A DNA stretch of 5,095 nt from GCA-2746795 sp046496595. Its GTDB lineage: Bacteria > Chloroflexota > Anaerolineae > Promineifilales > Promineifilaceae. Location: contig JAWOGU010000146.1 of NCBI GenBank assembly GCA_046496595.1, positions 1 through 5,095 on the forward strand, given 5' to 3'. The translations under genes and the position numbers were made by a program. Every line of letters begins with the position of its first letter. The first letter of the stretch is position 1. The notes beneath the pieces are model-generated. The model was not told the DNA's origin. It made no database searches and saw only the letters and a list, made by a program, of their open reading frames with translations. Shown here piece by piece: positions 1-4,203 of this stretch.

Positions 1-1
1 C

Positions 2-1177
2 ATCTTTGAAGTCCCCAAAGGCGCCACCAACATCCTTCTGCTGGGCAGCGACACGCCAATCGACGGCAAAACCGCCGGCCGCACCGACACCATCATGATC
101 GTCACCATCAACCCGGATGGTCCCACCGCCTCCATGATCTCGCTGCCTCGTGACCTCTACGTCTACATTCCCGGTTACACCATGAACCGCATCAATACCG
201 CCCTGGCGCGCGGCGAAGAAGTTGATTACGCAGACGGCGGCATCGGCATGCTCAAACAAACCATCCTCTACAACTTCGGCATTCCCATCCATTATTATGC
301 CCAGGTTGACTTCCAGGGCTTTCAAGATATTGTGGACGCCATGGGCGGTGTGGACCTTGCCGTAAGTTGTGAACGCAGCGACTGGCGGCTCATCTCCCCC
401 GAGCTTGACGTGGAAGACCCCGAAAACTGGGAAGTATTCACCCTCGAACCCGGCATCCACCACCTGGATGGCGACCTGGCCCTCTGGTATGCTCGCAGCC
501 GCCTGCTCGATCCCCTGTCCGACTGGGGCCGCAGCCGCCGTCAGCAGCAGCTTTTGCGCGCCATGTTCAACCAGGGGCTAGACCTGGGATTGGTCAAAGA
601 AATTCCCACCTTGTGGACCACCTACCGGGATACCGTTGATACCGATTTAGACATCGGCAAAATGCTGCAACTGGCTACCCTGGCCCCTGCCGTACGCCAA
701 AACGGCATCCAGAATCTCTATCTGGCCGGTAAAACCGAATCAATTGTCACGCCGGGCGGCGCAGCAGTGCAAATTCCCATCTGGGAAGGACAGGGTATGA
801 CGCGCGACACGCTGGCCCAGCTTTTCCGCCCCCCCGCCCTGAACCGCGCTGCGCGTCCCCCCATCACCGTGGAAATTGTGAACGCCACCGGCAACCCCGA
901 TATGGCGCTCCTGGCCGCCGATAATCTAGCCTGGTTTGGCTTTGCACCCATCATCAATGAGTCAGCCGTAGAAGCGGTTGAATCTACTCAAATTGGCTAT
1001 TACAAACCGAACTTTAAAGAATCCTATGATTGGCTGCTCAGTTGGATCTTTAACAAAAACAGAACGGAAATTGCACTCGTCTCAGACAGCGGTTACGAGT
1101 ATGATTATCGCGTGGTCCTGGGTGAAGATTACAACCCTTGCCGGCCACAGTTAAACGCCCCGCAACCGACAGAGTAA
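2..1177 (+). CDS. LCP (LytR-CpsA-Psr) family protein with C-terminal LytR_C domain, 5'-truncated by window
   Basis: The reading frame is open from the window edge, so the true start and the expected N-terminal membrane anchor lie upstream; 391 residues are visible. The LCP catalytic domain fills about visible residues 8-185. Its hallmarks are NILLLGSD at 10-17, GRTDTIMI at 26-33, SLPRD at 47-51, the VDFQGFQDIVDAMGGVD block, and LDGDLALWYARSRL followed by a D..R..RQQQLLRAM helix, which carries the conserved Arg/Asp residues that bind the polyprenyl pyrophosphate head group and metal. A second domain from about residue 286 (ITVEIVNATG, then a GF.P segment) to near the end matches LytR_C. LCP enzymes act outside the membrane and transfer glycopolymers from lipid carriers to peptidoglycan or other cell-surface acceptors; the acceptor here cannot be read from sequence. 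The first internal Met (position 95) falls inside the conserved core and is not the real start. The stop codon overlaps a 14-bp palindrome. The family is secure, the substrate is unknown. Confidence 0.93.
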   Translation: MFEVPKGATNILLLGSDTPIDGKTAGRTDTIMIVTINPDGPTASMISLPRDLYVYIPGYTMNRINTALARGEEVDYADGGIGMLKQTILYNFGIPIHYYAQVDFQGFQDIVDAMGGVDLAVSCERSDWRLISPELDVEDPENWEVFTLEPGIHHLDGDLALWYARSRLLDPLSDWGRSRRQQQLLRAMFNQGLDLGLVKEIPTLWTTYRDTVDTDLDIGKMLQLATLAPAVRQNGIQNLYLAGKTESIVTPGGAAVQIPIWEGQGMTRDTLAQLFRPPALNRAARPPITVEIVNATGNPDMALLAADNLAWFGFAPIINESAVEAVESTQIGYYKPNFKESYDWLLSWIFNKNRTEIALVSDSGYEYDYRVVLGEDYNPCRPQLNAPQPTE

Positions 1178-1187
1178 CGGCCGTTAC
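1174..1187. repeat. AACGGCCGTT palindrome, copy 1 (extended to 14 bp)
   Basis: GTAACGGCCGTTAC is a perfect 14-bp palindrome around the shared core AACGGCCGTT (1176-1185). It overlaps the TAA stop of the LCP gene and starts the 72-bp gap before the transporter gene. There is no T-run after it, so it does not look like an intrinsic terminator. It is one of five copies of the ACGGCCGT core in the window. Confidence 0.9.
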
Positions 1188-1234
1188 CGGGCAACACAAA
1201 ATAGCAATCCTGACGGTAAACTCAAACCGCCCAC

Positions 1235-1240
1235 AGGAGA
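1235..1240 (+). promoter_or_regulatory. ribosome binding site of the UMF1-type transporter
   Basis: AGGAGA lies 9 bases before the ATG at 1250, a normal Shine-Dalgarno spacing. It supports this start, which also places the conserved GWMMYDWANSAF motif near the N-terminus, as is usual in the family. Confidence 0.8.
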
Positions 1241-1249
1241 TGACTCGCC

Positions 1250-2590
1250 ATGACCTCCCTCATCAACGATAAACGCGAAATACGTGGCTGGATGATGTAC
1301 GACTGGGCTAACTCAGCCTTCAGCACCACTGTCGTCACCGCCCTGCTTGGCCCCTATGTGCTGGCGCTGGCCGAGGCCAGCACCAGTCCCATTACCCTGG
1401 GCGGCATCCGCATTGAGCCGGCTTCCATTTTTCCCTTCAGCGCCTCCCTCTCCGTGTTGCTGCAAGTCATATTCCTGCCTTTGCTCGGTACCATCGCCGA
1501 CTATACAAAGTTAAAAAAGAAAATGCTGCTGGCCTTTGCCTATGTCGGGGCTTTTGCCACCATGCTGCTCTTCTTCATGCAGGAGGATATGCCCCTGCTG
1601 GGCGCCAATGGCGCCGTTTTAGTCGGCAGTCTGCTTTTTATCACCGCCAACCTCTGCTTTGGCGCTGCCATCGTCTTCTACAATGGCTTTCTGCCAGATA
1701 TTGCCTCCCCGGATCAGCGGGACAGGGTTAGTTCGCAGGGCTGGGCGATGGGCTATCTGGGCGGCGGGCTGCTGTTGTTAGTCAATTTAGGGCTGCTCAC
1801 TGTGATGGAAGACACTGCTCTGGCAGTGCGCATCAGTCTGGCAAGCGCCGGTGTGTGGTGGCTGGTCTTCACCTATCTGTTTCCGCACAAACGGCTCGTC
1901 CAGCGAGCGCCGGCGCAAACACTGCCCCAGGGCGCCAGCATGTTGGCCCATGGGTTAAGGCAGATTTGGGAAACGTTGGGCGAAATGTGGCATAAATACC
2001 CCAATACCCTGCGCTATCTGTTTGCTTACCTTATCTACAATGACGGCATCCAAACTGTCATCGTGGTGTCAACGGCTTTTGCCGCCGGTGAACTGGGCGT
2101 GGAAACCCAATCCCTGCTGCTGCTGGTACTCATGATTCAATTTGTAGCGTTTGGCGGGGCGCTGATTTTTGGCTGGCTGGCAGGGCGCATTGGCGCGAAA
2201 CGCGCCATTATTGTCAGCCTTGTCATCTGGTCTGGCGTGGTGATTTTTGCCTTTGCCTTTTTGTATAATGAGACCCAATTGTTTATCTTGGGTTTTGTGC
2301 TGGCTATCGTTTTGGGTGGTTCCCAGGCGCTCAGCCGCTCTTTGTTCTCACAAATGATCCCTCAAGATCAGGAATCGAAGTATTTTGGTTTTTACGAAAT
2401 CAGCGAACGGGGCACATCCTGGATTGGTCCCATGGCGTTCGCCCTGGCGGTGCAGATAACCGGGTCGCAGCGCATTGCCATTGGGCTGCTCATCTTCTTC
2501 TTCATCGCCGGTCTCATTCTGCTAAGCCGCGTCAATGTGAAGCAGGCTATGCTCGACGCTGGCAACGACCCCACCGGGGTGATTATTTAG
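1250..2590 (+). CDS. MFS transporter, UMF1 / Atg22-like family
   Basis: This 446-residue, strongly hydrophobic protein has about 11-12 apparent membrane segments, the full length of a major facilitator. Family marks are GWMMYDWANSAFSTT at 13-27 in the first helix, GTIADYTKLKKKML at 80-93 (the MFS motif-A loop between helices 2 and 3), YNGFLPDIA at 144-152 followed by DQRDRVSSQGWAMGYLGGG, and GGSQALSRSLFSQMIPQ plus KYFGFYEISERGTSWIGP at 356-394 in the C-terminal half. These identify the UMF1 family, bacterial relatives of the yeast vacuolar amino-acid effluxer Atg22. The bacterial substrate is generally unknown and cannot be read here. A good ribosome binding site supports the start. The gene follows the LCP gene on the same strand after 72 bp and could be cotranscribed, but nothing links their functions. 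Its stop lies 23 bp from the left end of the insertion sequence, and the reading frame is intact. Confidence 0.92.
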   Translation: MTSLINDKREIRGWMMYDWANSAFSTTVVTALLGPYVLALAEASTSPITLGGIRIEPASIFPFSASLSVLLQVIFLPLLGTIADYTKLKKKMLLAFAYVGAFATMLLFFMQEDMPLLGANGAVLVGSLLFITANLCFGAAIVFYNGFLPDIASPDQRDRVSSQGWAMGYLGGGLLLLVNLGLLTVMEDTALAVRISLASAGVWWLVFTYLFPHKRLVQRAPAQTLPQGASMLAHGLRQIWETLGEMWHKYPNTLRYLFAYLIYNDGIQTVIVVSTAFAAGELGVETQSLLLLVLMIQFVAFGGALIFGWLAGRIGAKRAIIVSLVIWSGVVIFAFAFLYNETQLFILGFVLAIVLGGSQALSRSLFSQMIPQDQESKYFGFYEISERGTSWIGPMAFALAVQITGSQRIAIGLLIFFFIAGLILLSRVNVKQAMLDAGNDPTGVII

Positions 2591-2593
2591 CTG

Positions 2594-2613
2594 TTGGCTA
2601 TAAGCTATAAGCT
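2594..2613. repeat. left remnant of heptamer repeat array
   Basis: Starting three bases after the transporter stop, TTGGCTA, TAAGCTA and TAAGCT(A) form heptamer units that run up to the insertion sequence. They match the TAAGCTA units on the other side (3668-3687), so the array was continuous before the insertion. Confidence 0.8.
2602..2613. repeat. candidate target-site duplication, left copy
   Basis: AAGCTATAAGCT directly outside the left inverted repeat equals positions 3668-3679 directly outside the right one. Because the target has a 7-bp period, the true duplication could be only the last 5 bp (AAGCT), with the remaining identity coming from the repeat itself. Either size agrees with the chosen insertion-sequence borders. 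Confidence 0.55.
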
Positions 2614-2633
2614 ACGGCTGGTGTGAAATAAAA
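2614..2633 (+). repeat. left terminal inverted repeat of the insertion sequence
   Basis: ACGGCTGGTGTGAAATAAAA matches the reverse complement of 3648-3667 at 18 of 20 positions, with differences at bases 13 and 17. The transposase stop codon lies 6 bp further in. Confidence 0.85.
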
Positions 2634-2638
2634 AGCCG

Positions 2639-3568
2639 TTAAGTATTGATATAGCTAAAAGAAATGATGTCGATATTGAAGAAGCGTCGCAGAATGCCTT
2701 TCAGTGCGTGGTTAGCCATTTTAGCAATGATGCGCGTGCAAAGACCTATAACTGTTTTAGCAAATAGGCGTTCTACATTGCGACCCACATTCTGGACTTC
2801 ATTGAAAACGCCTTCGATACGTTCACGAATACTGTTGAGCCACCGGTCGAACTCAGGCGAGTTCTGTTCAGCCTGGTTTGCCCGTTTAGCAGTCCAGATG
2901 CGGTTATCTTGTCGGTCTTCCTGGTCAAATTGCCATTCTTCACCTAGAAACCCTTTGTCGCCAAAGATGTCACAATCCCAAACAAAATCAAGCACTTCTT
3001 CAGCGGCAGCTCGTTCATCGGTGTTGGCTGGCACTAATTCATACACAACAGGGATGCCGTCTAAGGTAGTCAAAGCAACCAATTTGAAGCCGAAATACTT
3101 TAAATTACGGCTCGCACAAACGCCATAATCCGCTTGGCCCAGGAAATCGCTCCGCTGTTTGTCCCGTTTGTAGCTTAAAACAGGAACAGGTTTGGTGTCG
3201 AGTAAAAACTCGGTATTCAGGGTTGCGTCTAATTGCACGAGCCAAAAACGGCGCAGTTCTTCTATTAATAAACGCAAAGAACGCGCCCGACGATTGAATT
3301 GACTACGGTCAATCAAACGAGGAAAGAGGCTCAAATAATTTGCACGTATGAATCCGAAAAATTGCCGTTCGCTTGGAAATGGGATGATATCCATGCACAA
3401 CACCAGGGTCATAAGCTCACTATCACTAAATACGGGTTTGCAGCCTTGTTTTCCTGTGATCAATTTGACACCTTTTTCTTGATACCAGTCATCCACAATG
3501 ATGAAGATGATTGTTATCAAGGTTTCCATATCTATTGTGGTATCCTTTGGTTTCGTTTGAATGGTCAT
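2639..3568 (-). CDS. IS982-family DDE transposase
   Basis: This 309-residue protein would cut and join the ends of the surrounding insertion sequence. The DDE triad is visible: D124 in FLLDTKPVPV, D204 in IFGDKGFLGE and E252 in SIRERIEGVFNEVQN, the last within a Y/R-E-K-like signature. The N-terminal part (SDSELMTL, then SQFNRRARSLRLLIEELR) and YGVCASRNLKYFGFKLVALTTLDGIP before the second Asp are typical of IS982-type enzymes, and the length fits that family. The frame has no break. The start at 3568 is preferred over the longer frame from 3607 because AAAAGGAG lies six bases upstream of it. The extra 13 residues of the longer form come from the first arm of an inverted repeat and look regulatory, not coding. 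The gene ends 25 bp from the left end of the element. Confidence 0.9.
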   Translation of the reverse strand: MTIQTKPKDTTIDMETLITIIFIIVDDWYQEKGVKLITGKQGCKPVFSDSELMTLVLCMDIIPFPSERQFFGFIRANYLSLFPRLIDRSQFNRRARSLRLLIEELRRFWLVQLDATLNTEFLLDTKPVPVLSYKRDKQRSDFLGQADYGVCASRNLKYFGFKLVALTTLDGIPVVYELVPANTDERAAAEEVLDFVWDCDIFGDKGFLGEEWQFDQEDRQDNRIWTAKRANQAEQNSPEFDRWLNSIRERIEGVFNEVQNVGRNVERLFAKTVIGLCTRIIAKMANHALKGILRRFFNIDIISFSYINT

Positions 3569-3607
3569 GGCAAACTCCTTTTGGCGAAGATGGTTTGCCA
3601 TGACCAT
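3561..3607 (-). promoter_or_regulatory. 15-bp inverted repeat enclosing the transposase start codon (candidate read-through block)
   Basis: GTTTGCCATGACCAT at 3593-3607 is the exact reverse complement of 3561-3575, with a 17-nt loop. In minus-strand RNA the transposase ATG (3566-3568) is inside the 3' arm and most of the Shine-Dalgarno sequence is in the loop, so a transcript containing both arms should have poor access to the start codon. The predicted element promoter would start RNA near 3596, inside the 5' arm, and so produce RNA without the hairpin. The repeat is seen directly; the role is inferred by analogy to IS10 and IS50. Confidence 0.65.
3575..3582 (-). promoter_or_regulatory. ribosome binding site that fixes the transposase start
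   Basis: On the minus strand AAAAGGAG is followed by six bases (TTTGCC) and then the ATG at 3568. This strong match decides the start in favour of 3568. The site falls in the loop of the surrounding inverted repeat, except for its last G. Confidence 0.8.
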
Positions 3608-3631
3608 ATTTGTTTTTAGCTGTTAAGACAA
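3603..3631 (-). promoter_or_regulatory. candidate sigma-70-type promoter of the transposase
   Basis: On the minus strand TTGTCT (3626-3631) and TATGGT (3603-3608) are separated by exactly 17 bp; each matches the -35 or -10 consensus at 4 of 6 positions. Transcription would begin near 3596, about 28 bases before the transposase ATG. A weak promoter just inside the end is usual for insertion sequences. This is predicted by eye only, and the host's preferred promoter motif is not known. Confidence 0.45.
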
Positions 3632-3636
3632 ATATG
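3605..3636. repeat. second inverted repeat at the transposase-proximal end
   Basis: CATATTTGT (3605-3613) and ACAAATATG (3628-3636) are perfect 9-bp inverted arms with a 14-nt loop. The arms cover the predicted -10 and -35 elements and overlap the larger hairpin by three bases. It could be a transposase or regulator binding site or a cruciform-forming stretch; its function is not known. Confidence 0.5.
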
Positions 3637-3647
3637 ATTTTTTTACA

Positions 3648-3667
3648 TTTAATTCCACACCAGCCGT
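3648..3667 (-). repeat. right terminal inverted repeat of the insertion sequence
   Basis: Read on the minus strand this is ACGGCTGGTGTGGAATTAAA, 18/20 identical to the left end at 2614-2633. The outer 12 bases are identical between the ends. Confidence 0.85.
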
Positions 3668-3679
3668 AAGCTATAAGCT
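3668..3679. repeat. candidate target-site duplication, right copy
   Basis: AAGCTATAAGCT repeats 2602-2613 in the same orientation across the insertion sequence. As on the left, 5 bp (AAGCT) is the minimal duplication, and the period of the array prevents an exact size call. Confidence 0.55.
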
Positions 3680-3737
3680 ATAAGCTAATAGCTTACGGCT
3701 TACGGCTTACAGCTAACGGCTTACAGCTTACAGCTTA
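3668..3737. repeat. heptamer repeat array with opposed halves between converging genes
   Basis: TAAGCTA-type units occupy 3667-3687. After one spacer base (3688), seven units in perfect 7-bp phase follow at 3689-3737: TAGCTTA, CGGCTTA, CGGCTTA, CAGCTAA, CGGCTTA, CAGCTTA, CAGCTTA. The two halves are roughly reverse complements, so RNA from either strand can fold into a long imperfect hairpin centred near 3688. The last unit supplies the arfB stop codon (3735-3737). Short heptanucleotide tandem arrays of this kind are known from cyanobacteria (STRR repeats). Here the array fills the whole gap between two converging genes and might act as a bidirectional terminator, although no clear T-run is present. 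Confidence 0.8.
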
Positions 3738-4166
3738 TTGCTCCCAATTCCCCCGCTCTTTTTTGCGCCGACCGTGTTTTTTCTTGCTTTCCAACCGTTT
3801 TTCAACGGCCGTTCGGCTGGGGCGGGTGGGGCGGCGGTGTTTGCGGCGGACGAGGGCGGCGGCGAGGATGTTTTTGAAACGGCCGTTTGCTATCTCCCGG
3901 TTTTGGTGCTGGCTGCGGGAATCCTGGACGTGGATTTGCAGCATCCCCTCCTTATCCACATAGGGCGCCAGCCGGTTTAACAGCATGTGGCGCTGTTCCT
4001 CATTCAGGCTAGGCGAGTGAGCCACGTCAAAGAGCAGCGTCACCCGGGTGGCGGCCTTGTTGGTGTGCTGTCCTCCCGGACCACTGCTGGTCGAGAAGCG
4101 GTACTGAATTTCGCTCAACGGGATGCGCACATTTTCATTGATGATGATTTCGTTCTTGTCGTCCAT
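3735..4166 (-). CDS. arfB: ArfB/YaeJ-type alternative ribosome-rescue peptidyl-tRNA hydrolase
   Basis: This 143-residue protein rescues ribosomes stalled on mRNA without a stop codon by hydrolysing the peptidyl-tRNA. It has the release-factor catalytic block SSGPGGQHTNKAATRV with the GGQ motif at 31-33, near the N-terminus. It lacks the codon-recognition domain of true class I release factors. The C-terminal third (RRKHRRPTRPSRTAVEKRLESKKK and onward, about 107-138) is the very basic tail that in ArfB lies in the empty mRNA channel. Length and domain order fit ArfB closely (E. coli protein about 140 residues). The start at 4166 is the only reasonable Met before the catalytic block; its Shine-Dalgarno sequence is weak. 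It diverges from the metalloenzyme gene and converges on the transporter gene across the repeat array. Two AACGGCCGTT palindromes lie within the gene. Confidence 0.92.
   Translation of the reverse strand: MDDKNEIIINENVRIPLSEIQYRFSTSSGPGGQHTNKAATRVTLLFDVAHSPSLNEEQRHMLLNRLAPYVDKEGMLQIHVQDSRSQHQNREIANGRFKNILAAALVRRKHRRPTRPSRTAVEKRLESKKKHGRRKKERGNWEQ
3804..3813. repeat. AACGGCCGTT palindrome, copy 2
   Basis: This perfect copy lies inside arfB, read there as the codons for Thr-Ala-Val (ACG GCC GTT) in the basic tail. Confidence 0.9.
3877..3888. repeat. AACGGCCGTT palindrome, copy 3 (extended to 12 bp)
   Basis: AAACGGCCGTTT is a perfect 12-bp palindrome inside arfB, read there in another codon phase as Asn-Gly-Arg (AAC GGC CGT). 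Confidence 0.9.
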
Positions 4167-4203
4167 GCCCTAAACGTAATCTATGCCAGCCGGAAATGCA
4201 AGT

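Larger units (their letters stand above)
2614..3667 (-). mobile_element. insertion sequence, IS982-like, about 1054 bp, apparently complete
   Basis: The element is bounded by 20-bp terminal inverted repeats (18/20 identical), flanked by direct repeats, and filled almost completely by one intact transposase gene on the minus strand. Its size is typical of the IS982 family (about 1 kb). It sits in the heptamer repeat array between two converging genes, so it interrupts no coding sequence. Its base composition is visibly more AT-rich than the neighbouring genes, and it carries no copy of the AACGGCCGTT palindrome found in the host DNA; both fit recent arrival. The transposase-proximal (right) end holds a predicted promoter and two inverted repeats. 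The exact borders are a judgement: the outermost six bases (ACGGCT) resemble the host repeat unit, so the element could begin at GGTGTG instead, but only the wider borders give a direct target duplication. Confidence 0.85.

Noticed and set aside
95..1177. LCP gene starting at the Met at 95
   Set aside because: The frame continues upstream to the window edge with conserved LCP residues (NILLLGSD and GRTD) before this Met, so the gene is truncated by the window instead.
2614..2639. Hairpin ACGGCT/AGCCGT at the left end as an intrinsic terminator of the transposase
   Set aside because: The stem is only 6 bp with a 14-nt loop, and no T-run follows it in either direction; one arm is simply the inverted-repeat terminus.
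3569..3607. Longer transposase start at 3607
   Set aside because: The added 13 codons consist largely of an inverted-repeat arm and have no upstream Shine-Dalgarno sequence, whereas the start at 3568 has a strong one at good spacing.
2664..3619. Two plus-strand open frames (2664-3128 and 3299-3619) within the insertion sequence
   Set aside because: Both are antisense to the intact transposase, lack recognisable motifs and have no convincing ribosome binding site.
3668..3737. CRISPR-like array
   Set aside because: The units are 7 bp and contiguous, with no unique spacers, so this is a short tandem repeat array.
3735..4166. Truncated class I release factor (prfA/prfB fragment)
   Set aside because: The GGQ lies near the N-terminus and is followed by a complete ArfB-type basic tail at the normal ArfB length, so it is a full rescue factor and not a fragment.
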